This document shows, piece after piece, positions 8,794-16,640 of a stretch of 22,003 nucleotides of DNA. The position numbers were made by a program, and so were the translations under genes. The stretch is from the NCBI GenBank assembly GCA_030840415.1, contig JAVEEO010000207.1:1-22003 (forward strand), in the 5' to 3' direction. The notes beneath the pieces are model-generated. The model was not told the DNA's origin and ran no database searches. It worked only from the letters and a program-made list of their open reading frames with translations. Positions within the stretch are counted from its first letter, which is position 1; each line of letters starts with the position of its first letter. The DNA comes from Pseudonocardiales bacterium. Its GTDB lineage: Bacteria > Actinomycetota > Actinomycetes > Mycobacteriales > Jatrophihabitantaceae.

Positions 8794-9258
8794 TCAGGAG
8801 CGGCTGGCGGTAAAGAGTGCGCGCAGTCCCTGCATGACCTCGACGCTGCGCTCGCCGTCACCGCGCTGCACCGCGTACAGCACGATCAGCTCGTCGCCGG
8901 GCAGCACCAGCCGGGCGAACCGCGCCTTGGGCGGGAACTCCACCCCCGTCACCAGCGCCCAGTCCACATGCCGGTAGCCGGCGAAGAACCCTCGGGTATC
9001 GATCCCGCCGGCGTCGGCGCGCAGCCGGGGCCGGGTCAGGCACAGGATCCCCAGGGCCACCAGCACGCCGGTGCCGGCGATGCCGAACTGGTCGGCGGCG
9101 GTGAAGCCGACCCCGTTGTCGGAGGTGCTGCGCAGGATCAGCGCGGCGACCCCGAACAGCACCAGCACCGCGACGGCGGCCAGCACCGCGTACCGGACCG
9201 CCTTCACCGGCCGGGCGCTGACCCGGCGAGGCACCGAGGGGGCGCTCGGGCCGCTCAT
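8794..9258 (-). CDS. Two-pass membrane protein with bacterial PH domain
   Basis: The 154-residue protein has a short cytoplasmic N-terminus, two hydrophobic helices (about 20-43, VRYAVLAAVAVLVLFGVAAL, and about 57-75, GIAGTGVLVALGILCL) and a C-terminal bacterial PH-like domain (about 78-150: LRADAGGIDTRGFFAG, HVDWALVTGVEFPP, RLVLPGDELIVLYAV). Its role is unknown; the same small gene follows hisG in many actinobacteria. The ATG (9256-9258) overlaps the hisG TGA in an ATGA arrangement, so it is probably translated by coupling from hisG. A further upstream start would lie inside hisG. It is convergent with the NlpC/P60 gene across 34 bases that hold no clear terminator. Confidence 0.87.
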   Translation of the reverse strand: MSGPSAPSVPRRVSARPVKAVRYAVLAAVAVLVLFGVAALILRSTSDNGVGFTAADQFGIAGTGVLVALGILCLTRPRLRADAGGIDTRGFFAGYRHVDWALVTGVEFPPKARFARLVLPGDELIVLYAVQRGDGERSVEVMQGLRALFTASRS

Positions 9259-10118
9259 AGCCGGCAGGCGTGGATGTCGGTGACCAGGATGGCGCGGGCC
9301 CCGATCTCCCACAGCTCGTCCATCAGCCGGTTGGTGTCGCGGCGCGGCACCATCGCCCGGACCGCCGACCAGCCCGGCGTCCGCAGCGGCGAGACCGTCG
9401 GCGACTCGAAGCCGGGAGTGACCGCGACCGCCTGCTCGACCAGGTGGTCGGCGATGTCGTAGTCCATCAGGACGTACTGCCGGGCGATCAGGACCCCCTG
9501 CAGCCGCCGGACCAGTTGGTCCACCGCCGCCGACGGTGCCGCCCCCGAGCGGCGGACCAGCGCGGCCTGGGAGCGGAACAGCGGTTCCCCGAAGATCTCC
9601 AGTCCCGCCGCCCGCAGCGTGGTGCCGGTCTCGACCACATCGGCGATCGCGTCGGCGACATCGAGCCGGACCGCGGTCTCGACCGCCCCGTCGAGCCGGA
9701 TCACCTCGGCCTCGATGCCACGCTCGGCGAGGTAGTGCGCCAGCAGGCCGGGATAGGCGGTGGCGATCCGGCAGCCGGCCAGGCCGGCCAGCGTCCGGCC
9801 GGAGCCGGTGGCGGCCGCGAACCGGAAGGTGGAGCCGGCAAAGCCGAGCGGCAGGATCACCTCGGCCTTGGCGCCGGAGTCCAGCAGCAGGTCCTCGCCG
9901 GTGATCCCGACGTCCAGCCGGCCCGAGCCGACGTAGAGGGCGATGTCGCGCGGCCGCAGGAAGAAGAACTCGGTGTGGTTGTCCGGATCCTGCAGCACCA
10001 GCTCACGGCTGTCGTTGCGCTGCCGGTAGCCGGCTTCACGCAGCATGTCGCTGGACGGTTCGGACAGCGACCCCTTGTTGGGCACGGCGACCCGGAGCAG
10101 CTCGGTGGAGATGGTCAC
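9255..10118 (-). CDS. hisG: ATP phosphoribosyltransferase, long form
   Basis: This enzyme catalyses the first, feedback-controlled step of histidine synthesis, ATP + PRPP to phosphoribosyl-ATP. The 287-residue length marks the long homohexameric form with a C-terminal ACT-like domain that binds histidine (about 215-287). Signatures are LRVAVPNKGSLSE at the N-terminus, DVGITGEDLL (about 69-78) and the PRPP-binding region DAIADVVETGTTLRAAGL (about 156-173). It begins seven bases after the hisE stop and shares an ATGA overlap with the PH-domain gene, so the three are probably one operon. The ATG 10116-10118 was chosen because it gives MTISTELLRVAVPNKG, the usual N-terminus. Confidence 0.97.
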   Translation of the reverse strand: MTISTELLRVAVPNKGSLSEPSSDMLREAGYRQRNDSRELVLQDPDNHTEFFFLRPRDIALYVGSGRLDVGITGEDLLLDSGAKAEVILPLGFAGSTFRFAAATGSGRTLAGLAGCRIATAYPGLLAHYLAERGIEAEVIRLDGAVETAVRLDVADAIADVVETGTTLRAAGLEIFGEPLFRSQAALVRRSGAAPSAAVDQLVRRLQGVLIARQYVLMDYDIADHLVEQAVAVTPGFESPTVSPLRTPGWSAVRAMVPRRDTNRLMDELWEIGARAILVTDIHACRL

Positions 10119-10125
10119 GGCAGCA

Positions 10126-10389
10126 TCACAGGTACTTGTAGACGTCGTCGAGGGTCAGGCCCTTGCCCAGCATCAGGACCTGCACCCGGTACAGCAACTG
10201 GCTGATCTCCTCCGCCGTCCGGTCCGCGGACTCGTGCTCGGCCGCCATCCAGGCCTCGGCCGCCTCCTCCACCACCTTCTTGCCCTGGGCGTGCACGCCG
10301 TCGTCCAGGGCCGTCACGGTTGCCGAACCCGCCGGCCGGTCGGCCTGCCGCTGGGTCAGCTCGGCGAAGAGTTGGTCGAAGGTCTTCAT
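10126..10389 (-). CDS. hisE: Phosphoribosyl-ATP pyrophosphatase
   Basis: This enzyme removes pyrophosphate from phosphoribosyl-ATP, the second step of histidine synthesis, and here it is a stand-alone protein rather than a HisIE fusion. The 87-residue sequence starts [11 protein letters not shown] and holds the MazG-like metal-binding helices [17 protein letters not shown] and [17 protein letters not shown], ending DDVYKYL. The frame continues upstream of 10389 but without homology; ATG 10387-10389 gives the expected N-terminus, with only a weak Shine-Dalgarno. hisG follows after seven bases. The gene lies 52 bases downstream of the ring-opening amidohydrolase on the same strand. Confidence 0.95.
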   Translation of the reverse strand: MKTFDQLFAELTQRQADRPAGSATVTALDDGVHAQGKKVVEEAAEAWMAAEHESADRTAEEISQLLYRVQVLMLGKGLTLDDVYKYL

Positions 10390-10406
10390 CGCCAGTGAGC
10401 CTACGA

Positions 10407-10428
10407 CCGGCTGGCCGCGGCCGGCCGG
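10407..10428. terminator. Possible stem-loop between the amidohydrolase and hisE
   Basis: The arms CCGGCTGGCC (10407-10416) and GGCCGGCCGG (10419-10428) are complementary except for one position. The spacer is only two bases, so inner pairs must open to make a loop. There is no T-tract. It is the only structure in the 52-base gap and may limit read-through into the his genes. Confidence 0.3.
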
Positions 10429-10441
10429 GGTGGGGTTCGGC

Positions 10442-11551
10442 TCAGCTGCCCGCGTCGATGATGGCAGCCACCGGGCCGCCGCCGTCCGGGCCCTGGTGGG
10501 CCGCCGACACCGACACGAAGACCGCCGGGTCACCGGTCACCGAGGCCGCCACGCCACCCACCGCCGCCTTGATCTGGCGGTGCCAGTGCACGTCGGAGTC
10601 GTCGAGCATGGCGTTGCGCCGGCCGCGCACCGCGCCGTCCTGGCTGGCTTCGCACTTGAGGAACACGTTCACCAGCCGGCCGTCCAGATCGGACGGGTGC
10701 GGCCGCTCGGGCAACTCCAGGCCGGCGTCGCGGATTGCCGCCCAGATGCCATCGGCATCCAGGGCGTCGGTCATCACGCCGTGCCCGATCCGGTACCGGC
10801 CGCCGATGCCACGGGCGTTGCCGACCACCACCACCTGGGCCCGGTCCAGCTCCACCCCCGAGGAACAGGAGGCCACCGAGGAGTACAGCGACCGGTCGCG
10901 CATCACGTCGGCGTCGGTCGGCATCTCGATCTCGCCGAGGGCCACGGCGACGCCGAGCGCCGTGCAGCCGTTGGAGACGTCCATCGAGTGCAGGGTGTCC
11001 TCGGTGAAGACGTCCTTGCCCCGGCTCTTGGCGTCGCGGATGGTGTCAATGGTCAGCAACGGCGTCTTGGTCTGGACGTAGTGCACGTCCGCGGCGTCGG
11101 TGATGCCGGCCTTGCCCATCGCCTCGGTCACCGCGGCGGCCACCTTGCCGATCATCGCGGTGCGGCCGATGTCCTCGGGCAGCAGCACCTCGCTCATCGC
11201 GAAACCCACCGTCAGCCGGGGCTCGTCGGTCTTGGGCGCCTTGTCGGGGTCGACCGTGGCGAAGATGGTGGCGTGCGGGGAGATGATGCCGTCGGTGCCG
11301 CCGGACCAGACGATCGGGATCTGCTTGACCTGCTCGGCGGTCCGGCTGCCGTGGGTCGTGATCACCTCGCGGAACGCCCGGTCGGCGATGATCCGGGTGT
11401 AGTCGTTCACCCCGCCGTTGCCCTCGGTCTTGCCGATCACCGCCACCACCCGGTCGGCCTCGAGCACGCCGTCGGTGATCAGCGCCGTGAACTCGCTGGC
11501 ATCGGTCACGCTGTGCAAGGCCACCTTGCGAACCTCGATCGGGTCTGGCAT
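10442..11551 (-). CDS. Ring-opening amidohydrolase (cyanuric acid hydrolase/barbiturase family)
   Basis: This 369-residue enzyme belongs to the AtzD/barbiturase family, which hydrolyses cyclic amides: cyanuric acid to carboxybiuret, or barbiturate to ureidomalonate. The family has three homologous units, each with a Lys-Ser pair. Matching residues are Lys41 ([13 protein letters not shown]), Lys162 (TKTPLL), Lys299 ([14 protein letters not shown]), Ser83 ([14 protein letters not shown]), Ser230/231 ([10 protein letters not shown]) and Ser347/349 ([18 protein letters not shown]). I cannot tell cyanurate from barbiturate specificity by eye. The start is ATG 11549-11551 with AAGGAGA six bases upstream; a longer frame to 12286 is a shadow over carbamate kinase. 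It follows arcC after 14 bases, so the two form a unit probably used to scavenge nitrogen. Confidence 0.92.
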   Translation of the reverse strand: MPDPIEVRKVALHSVTDASEFTALITDGVLEADRVVAVIGKTEGNGGVNDYTRIIADRAFREVITTHGSRTAEQVKQIPIVWSGGTDGIISPHATIFATVDPDKAPKTDEPRLTVGFAMSEVLLPEDIGRTAMIGKVAAAVTEAMGKAGITDAADVHYVQTKTPLLTIDTIRDAKSRGKDVFTEDTLHSMDVSNGCTALGVAVALGEIEMPTDADVMRDRSLYSSVASCSSGVELDRAQVVVVGNARGIGGRYRIGHGVMTDALDADGIWAAIRDAGLELPERPHPSDLDGRLVNVFLKCEASQDGAVRGRRNAMLDDSDVHWHRQIKAAVGGVAASVTGDPAVFVSVSAAHQGPDGGGPVAAIIDAGS

Positions 11552-11565
11552 CCGGGATCTCCTTC

Positions 11566-12513
11566 TCAGTCGGGATGGACGATAGTGCCGGTCTGGCCGG
11601 CGAGCGCACCGGCGATGCTGCCCAGCGAGGTGATGGCCGCCGGCCTGCCACTGCCACGCACGAACCGGCAGGCGGCGGTCACCTTCGGCTCCATGCTGCC
11701 GGTGGCGAACGTACCGGCGGCGATCAGGGCCTGCAGGTCGGACACCGCGATGCCGGCCAGCGGCCTCGGCTGGTCGCTGCCCCAGCCCAGTACCACGTGC
11801 TCGACGTCGGTGGCGATCACCAGCCGGTCGGCGTCCAGGGTCGCTGCCAGCAGGGCAGCGGTCAGGTCCTTGTCGATGACCGCCTCGACGCCGCGATAGG
11901 AGGGGTCGCCGCCCGGGCTGTCCTCGGCCACCACCGGAATGCCCCCGCCACCCGAGCACACCACCGCGAACCCGGCGGCCAGCAGGGCCACCACGGCCGG
12001 TGCGTCCAGGCAGCTCAGCGGCTCGGGCGAGGCGACCACCCGGCGCCAGCCGCGCTCGCCGCGGTCCTGCCAGTGCTGGCCGTGGCCGATCATCACGGCT
12101 GCCTCGGCCTGGCTGAGGTAGCGCCCGATCGGCTTGGACGGCAGGCCGAAATGTGGGTCGTCGGCGGCGACCTCGGTGCGCGAGACGACCACGGCGGTGC
12201 GTACCGCCGAGCCGCGGGCGGCCAGCGCCCGGTCCAGGGCGTTGAGGATCAGCAGGCCGACGGTGGCCTGGGTCTGGGCGCCGCACCAGTCCAGCGGCAC
12301 CGGCGGCACCACCGAGGCCGCCAGCTCGTTCTTGACCAGCAGGTTGCCCACCTGTGGCCCGTTGCCGTGGGTCAGCACCACCTGATGACCGGCCCGGATC
12401 AGCTCGGCGACCGGTTCGACGGCCAGCTCGATGGCGGCCTGCTGATCCTGCGGGCGGGCCGAGCCGTCCGCGGCGGTCATGGCGTTGCCGCCCACCGCGA
12501 TCACCACCCGCAT
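11566..12513 (-). CDS. arcC: Carbamate kinase
   Basis: This enzyme transfers phosphate between carbamoyl phosphate and ADP, usually making ATP, ammonia and CO2 during catabolism. The 315-residue protein shows the amino-acid kinase fold motifs [62 protein letters not shown] and [15 protein letters not shown]. The start is ATG 12511-12513, preceded by GAGAGGGG about six bases upstream; the open frame to 13305 runs antisense to the YcnI gene and is not coding. No arginine deiminase (arcA) or ornithine carbamoyltransferase (arcB) gene is present nearby. The partner is instead a ring-opening amidohydrolase, which argues against the classical arginine pathway. Confidence 0.93.
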   Translation of the reverse strand: MRVVIAVGGNAMTAADGSARPQDQQAAIELAVEPVAELIRAGHQVVLTHGNGPQVGNLLVKNELAASVVPPVPLDWCGAQTQATVGLLILNALDRALAARGSAVRTAVVVSRTEVAADDPHFGLPSKPIGRYLSQAEAAVMIGHGQHWQDRGERGWRRVVASPEPLSCLDAPAVVALLAAGFAVVCSGGGGIPVVAEDSPGGDPSYRGVEAVIDKDLTAALLAATLDADRLVIATDVEHVVLGWGSDQPRPLAGIAVSDLQALIAAGTFATGSMEPKVTAACRFVRGSGRPAAITSLGSIAGALAGQTGTIVHPD

Positions 12514-12786
12514 GGTCTGCCCCTCTCGCCTCGGACCGTCCGGTGAAGGGAGAACTCTATGTTCCGCAGCGGGCGATAGCAGGTAACCCGGCGCCAGGTG
12601 GTGGGTCCCATCCGATGCGCGAGCCCGGTGGGCGGTGCTCAGCAACATGAACATCAGATGTGAGCTACACCTCGTTCCGGACCGGGCTGGAACCGGACGA
12701 GCGCCCGGGCTGACTAGTACGGCGACCACCGCGGTACGGCCTGGCCCTGACCGCGGCAGCCCACTCGAACCCGGAGGAGAACCATC
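12514..12786. promoter_or_regulatory. Divergent control region between arcC and the YcnI gene
   Basis: This 273-base gap must hold promoters for both genes. The visible structure is a near-perfect inverted repeat, GTACGGCG-N5-CGCGGTAC (12717-12724 and 12730-12737, seven of eight positions complementary), about 50 bases ahead of the YcnI start. There is also a small ACAT-CAG-ATGT palindrome around 12650-12662 and a GTTCC/GGAAC pair (12674-12693). I do not see a convincing -35/-10 pair and name no regulator. Confidence 0.35.
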
Positions 12787-13512
12787 GTGAGGCGATACCA
12801 CCGCGGCCTGGCCGTCGCAGTCGTCCTGGCCAGTGCCTGGTTGGCGGGCGTGCTGGGCGCCGGCGCCGCGTCGGCGCATGTGAGCGTGTCGAGTCCGGCG
12901 GCGGTGCCGGGCGGGTACGCCAGCCTGACGTTCAAGGTTCCCACCGAGTCGGCCACCGCAAGCACCACCGGCCTGAAGGTGCAGCTGCCGGCCGACCAGC
13001 CGCTGGCCTCGGTGTCGGTGCTGCCGGTGTACGGCTGGACCCACACCATGACCAAGGCGAAGCTGGCCACCCCGATCAGCTCCGACGACGGGAACATCAC
13101 CGAGGCCGTCAGCGTCATCGAGTGGAAGGCGACCAGCGCCGCCACCGCGATCAAGCCCGGCGAGTTCAACCAGTTCGTGATCAGCGTCGGCCCGCTGCCC
13201 CAGGCACCGTCGATGACGTTCAAGGCCCTGCAGACCTACAGCGACGGCAAGGTCGTGTCGTGGATCGAGCAGGCCGCCGAGGGCAGCACCGCTGAGCCCG
13301 AGCACCCGGCACCCACCCTGAAGCTGGCCTCGGTCGGGGTCAGCGCGAGCGCGACCTCGGCACCGGCCGGGGTCGCGGCGTCCGGCACGTCCAGCGGGGG
13401 CAGCGACACCCGTGCCAACGCCGCGCTCGCCCTGGGCGTGGTTGGCATCCTGCTCGGCGGCATCGCGCTGGCCGCGGTGCTGCTGGGCCGGCGGCCGGGC
13501 CGGTCTCGCTGA
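12787..13512 (+). CDS. YcnI-like copper-binding membrane protein (DUF1775)
   Basis: This is a 241-residue exported protein of the YcnI family, involved in copper handling at the cell surface. A signal peptide (about 1-30, ending GAASA) leaves His31 as the mature N-terminus (HVSVSSPAAVPGG), as expected for the copper-binding brace of YcnI proteins. The beta-sandwich continues through SVSVLPVYGWTHTM, VSVIEWKATSA, MTFKALQTYSDGKVVSWIE and HPAPTLKL, followed by a Ser/Ala/Gly-rich linker. A C-terminal helix (about 213-236, ALALGVVGILLGGIALAAVLL) and basic tail GRRPGRSR anchor it. The start is GTG 12787-12789 with GGAGGAG upstream. CopC/CopD-type partners, often adjacent in other genomes, are absent here. 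It ends 20 bases from the convergent GH31 gene. Confidence 0.92.
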   Translation: MRRYHRGLAVAVVLASAWLAGVLGAGAASAHVSVSSPAAVPGGYASLTFKVPTESATASTTGLKVQLPADQPLASVSVLPVYGWTHTMTKAKLATPISSDDGNITEAVSVIEWKATSAATAIKPGEFNQFVISVGPLPQAPSMTFKALQTYSDGKVVSWIEQAAEGSTAEPEHPAPTLKLASVGVSASATSAPAGVAASGTSSGGSDTRANAALALGVVGILLGGIALAAVLLGRRPGRSR

Positions 13513-13532
13513 GCGCTGGCTGCAGGCCGGGG

Positions 13533-15938
13533 TCAGGCCGGTTCGGGGCGGGCCAGCAGCAGTTCGAACACCGCAGCCTCCAGCCCGGGGCCCAGTTGCA
13601 GCGCCTGCAACTGCGACAGCCGGGTGGTCAACGGAGCGTCCGCGGTGGCTGCGGCATAGAGCCGGGTCTTCACCTCGTAGGACAGCTGGGCCCGGTGCAC
13701 CAGGGCGAACAGCCGGTCCTCGACATCGTTGGCGGCCAGCACCGGGCTGTCGCCCAGGTCGACCCGGACGGTTGCGCTGACCGGCACGTCGGCGATCCGG
13801 ACGCTGGTACGGCGGCCGACCCGCCGAATCTCAGCCGATACCGCGGTTGCGTCCACCGTGACGGCGGGGTCGGCCTGCGCCTGGTGGGCCAGGAAGGTCA
13901 GCGTCCAACTGCGCCGGGCCGGCAGGCAGCCGGTGTTGCCGGTAGCCGGGCCGACCTGCACCACCCCGGCCACCTGATCGAAGCTGATCGGGGTGCTCGC
14001 CCGACGCTGCGGATCATCACCCGCGCCGATGCCGTCGTCCTCGAGCAGGTCGAAGGCACCGTCGCCGCCGACCACGACCAGTACCTCGAGCTCGGCCGGG
14101 TTGCTTGTGGCATTGCCAGGCACCTCGGCGGCCGCGAGCGGAATGATCGCGCCGGCCGGGGCCAGCACCGGGATGCTGTCGGGCCCCCGGTGCAACCGCA
14201 TCTCCCGGCCGCCGGCATAGACCAGCTCGGTGATCACGTCAACCCAGCTGCCCGGCGGCAACCAGGCGGTCACCGCGCCGAGCAGCAACTGCCGGTCGGC
14301 CGGGGTGGTGATCGGTGCGACCATCAGCTGGCTGCCGAAGGCGTACTGGTTGCGAGCCCGGTAGGCCTCATCGACCCACGGGTACTGGTAGTACATCGGC
14401 GTCACCAGCGGCACCCCCTGGTGGGCGGCCCGGTGGTTCATCGTGTGCAGGTACGGCAGCAACCGGTGCCGCAGCCGCAGCGCGGCCGTCATCGCCTGCT
14501 CCGCCTCGCGCCCGAACTGCCAGGGCTCCTTGCTGGTGAACGGGCTCAGCACCGAGTGCAGCCGGTTGATCGGCGAGAAGACGCCCAGCTGCACCCACCG
14601 GGTGGCCAGCTCGTCGTCCTTACCGCCACCCATGTGACCACCGATGTCGTGGCTCCACCAGCCGTAACCGATGTTGGACGCGGTCGCGGTGAATTCCGGC
14701 TGGAAGTCCAGTGACGCCCAGGTGGTGATGGTGTCGCCGGAGAAGCCGACCGGGTAGCGATGGCTGCCCGGGCCGGCGTAGCGGGAGAAGGTCAGCGGGC
14801 GCCGCCCGTCCCGGGCGCTGTCGAGGAAGTGAAAGTGGTTGAGCATCCACAGCGGGTCGATGCCCGCCACCCTGCTGTGCGGGCCCTGCTGCCAGTCCAG
14901 CCACCAGAAGTCGACACCCTGCTCCTCGAGCTGGCGGTGCAGGATCTCGAAGTAGGCCGTCAGGAAGTCCGGATCCGTCACGTCGAAGGCGATCGGCCGC
15001 TCACTGGCCGGGTCGATGCCCAGCGCCTCGGCCATCGCCGGATAGGCCTGCTCGTAGGCCCGGATACCGTCGGCCGGATGGTCGTTGAGGGTGACCATCA
15101 GCCCGCGCTCGTGCAGTTCGCGCAGGAATGCCGGCGGATCGGCGAACAGCTCGGTGTTCCAGGTGTAACCCGTCCAGCCGCTGCCGTAGCGCGGGTCGAT
15201 GTCGACCAGGTGCCAGTCCATGTCGAGCACCGCCACGGAGAACGGAATGCCCTCGGCGGCGAAGCGGTCCAGCAGCGCCAGGTACTCGGTGTCGCTGTAG
15301 CGGTGGTAGCGGCTCCACCAGTTGCCCAGTGCCCAGCGCGGCAACAGCGGTTGCGGACCAGACAGGGCGTACAGGGCCTGCAGCGCCTGCGAGTAGTCGC
15401 GGCCGTAGGCGAAGACGTAGAGATCCTCGTCGGTACCCGGCCGGGGGCTGACCCAGCCGTCGTCGCCGATGACCAGGCTCTGCGAATCGTCGATCACGGC
15501 GTAACCGTTGCGCGACAGCACGCCCGGCTCCAGTGGCAGCCGCCCGTCGATCATGTCCAGGGTGCGGGCGGTGCCGCCGAGGTTGCCGTCGCCGTCAGCC
15601 GGGTCGGCGCCATAGCGCCACACGCTGTGCCAACTGCTCACCCCGCCACGGACCTGCACGCTCAGCCCGGACGTGCTGAACGGGCCGCGGTCATAGATCA
15701 GCTGGAACCGCTCGGTGAGCACCTCCACGTGCGAGTCGGTCTCGATCACCTCGAACCGTGGCACCGGCAGTTCCCGGTTGATCGCGAAGGCCGACGCCCG
15801 GTCTTCGAACACCCCGTCGGCGGAGCGTTCCAGTCGCACCAAGCCGTCGGTCAGCACGGTGATCCGGTAGTCCGGACCCTGTACCACTGCTCGCTGGTCA
15901 GCAACCGGACGGCAGTTCAAGCGGTAGCGCTGATCCAT
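13533..15938 (-). CDS. Glycoside hydrolase family 31 (alpha-glucosidase-like)
   Basis: This is a retaining alpha-glycosidase of 801 residues, within the normal GH31 range. The N-terminal beta-sandwich (about 1-200) leads into the (beta/alpha)8 barrel with LPRWALGNWWSRYHRYS and FSVAVLDMDWHLVD. The nucleophile Asp348 is in VDFWWLDWQQGP and the acid/base Asp402 in VGFSGDTITTWAS. FQPEFTATASNIGYGWWSHD and GGHMGG follow, then the proximal and distal C-terminal beta domains (PVLAPAGAIIPL). No signal peptide is visible, so it probably acts in the cytoplasm. Substrate cannot be read from sequence; alpha-glucoside, alpha-xyloside or a related sugar are all possible. I chose ATG 15936-15938 with AAAGGG four to five bases upstream over a GTG twelve codons earlier. 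No sugar transporter or regulator is adjacent. Confidence 0.93.
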   Translation of the reverse strand: MDQRYRLNCRPVADQRAVVQGPDYRITVLTDGLVRLERSADGVFEDRASAFAINRELPVPRFEVIETDSHVEVLTERFQLIYDRGPFSTSGLSVQVRGGVSSWHSVWRYGADPADGDGNLGGTARTLDMIDGRLPLEPGVLSRNGYAVIDDSQSLVIGDDGWVSPRPGTDEDLYVFAYGRDYSQALQALYALSGPQPLLPRWALGNWWSRYHRYSDTEYLALLDRFAAEGIPFSVAVLDMDWHLVDIDPRYGSGWTGYTWNTELFADPPAFLRELHERGLMVTLNDHPADGIRAYEQAYPAMAEALGIDPASERPIAFDVTDPDFLTAYFEILHRQLEEQGVDFWWLDWQQGPHSRVAGIDPLWMLNHFHFLDSARDGRRPLTFSRYAGPGSHRYPVGFSGDTITTWASLDFQPEFTATASNIGYGWWSHDIGGHMGGGKDDELATRWVQLGVFSPINRLHSVLSPFTSKEPWQFGREAEQAMTAALRLRHRLLPYLHTMNHRAAHQGVPLVTPMYYQYPWVDEAYRARNQYAFGSQLMVAPITTPADRQLLLGAVTAWLPPGSWVDVITELVYAGGREMRLHRGPDSIPVLAPAGAIIPLAAAEVPGNATSNPAELEVLVVVGGDGAFDLLEDDGIGAGDDPQRRASTPISFDQVAGVVQVGPATGNTGCLPARRSWTLTFLAHQAQADPAVTVDATAVSAEIRRVGRRTSVRIADVPVSATVRVDLGDSPVLAANDVEDRLFALVHRAQLSYEVKTRLYAAATADAPLTTRLSQLQALQLGPGLEAAVFELLLARPEPA

Positions 15939-16130
15939 GCCACCCTTTCTACCGCACGGCCACCGGCCGGTCACCCTGGGTATCCAGCGAACCCGAATTG
16001 CCTTGGTACGTCTATAGATTCAAGCCCGGTGTGCTTTACCACGAGACTGATGCGGCGCACACTGGCCTGAGGTCAGGGCACAGGTCGACCGGGCACCACC
16101 TCTGACCCCATCTTCCGCGGGGGCATGGAG
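15939..16130. promoter_or_regulatory. Divergent gap between GH31 and the lipoprotein operon
   Basis: These 192 bases are less GC-rich in the middle (around 15990-16045). They contain the eight-base palindrome TCTATAGA (16012-16019), a possible -10 or operator core for either direction. No paired -35/-10 boxes stand out, so the promoters remain unassigned. No ORF in it looks coding. Confidence 0.3.
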
Positions 16131-16640
16131 ATGCGCTGGTCAGCAGCACGAACCGCATACTCGATCGGCGTACTGGTGTCGGTGGCCGCGGCCAGCGGAT
16201 GCGCCGGCCCGGCCGGGCCACCGGCAGCCGCTGACCCCTCCCCGGCCTCGCTGGCCGCCGGCGCGACGGCCAGGCCCATTCCCGGCACCGACCCGGCGAT
16301 CCAACACTGGTTCCTGGACAACGGCGCTGCCAAGGTTGCATTCAACAATGCGCTGCTGCGCGCCGAGCGGGGCGTGGCCAACCGTTCCGCTTCCGAGTGC
16401 AAACCGCTCAGCGCCGCCGTCGGACAGCTCGAGAAGGTGCTGCCGAAACTCGCGGCACTCTCACCCGCCGGCCAGAAGCTGGCGGCAGCGCTCCAGCCCG
16501 CGGTGGCCACGTTCGACTCCGCGGCAACAGCCTGCCTGGCCAGGGACTTCCCGGCGGCCCAGGCCGCGCTGGACACCGGCGTGGGGCAGCAGGCCGACGC
16601 GCAGGCAGACGTGGACGAGATCCTGGACGGTGACCTGTGA
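16131..16640 (+). CDS. Small helical lipoprotein of unknown function
   Basis: A 169-residue predicted lipoprotein. After [10 protein letters not shown] a hydrophobic stretch ([13 protein letters not shown]) ends at a Cys in an AASGC lipobox, so the mature protein is probably lipid-anchored on the outer face of the membrane. A Pro/Ala-rich linker follows, then an amphipathic helical domain (about 60-165: [38 protein letters not shown], then [13 protein letters not shown]). Two cysteines in the helical part (in SECKPL and TACLARD) could form a disulfide. I do not recognise the family. The ATG at 16131 is preferred because GGGGG lies seven bases upstream; the ATG at 16125 is too close to it. Its TGA overlaps the next gene's GTG in a GTGA junction, implying joint translation with the phosphoesterase. 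Confidence 0.75.
   Translation: MRWSAARTAYSIGVLVSVAAASGCAGPAGPPAAADPSPASLAAGATARPIPGTDPAIQHWFLDNGAAKVAFNNALLRAERGVANRSASECKPLSAAVGQLEKVLPKLAALSPAGQKLAAALQPAVATFDSAATACLARDFPAAQAALDTGVGQQADAQADVDEILDGDL

Noticed and set aside
11552..12286. Longer version (614 residues) of the ring-opening amidohydrolase
   Set aside because: The extra part is out-of-frame reading of carbamate kinase; an excellent Shine-Dalgarno precedes ATG 11549-11551.
12514..13305. Longer version of carbamate kinase
   Set aside because: The extra N-terminus is antisense to the YcnI gene and has no homology; [12 protein letters not shown] is the family start.
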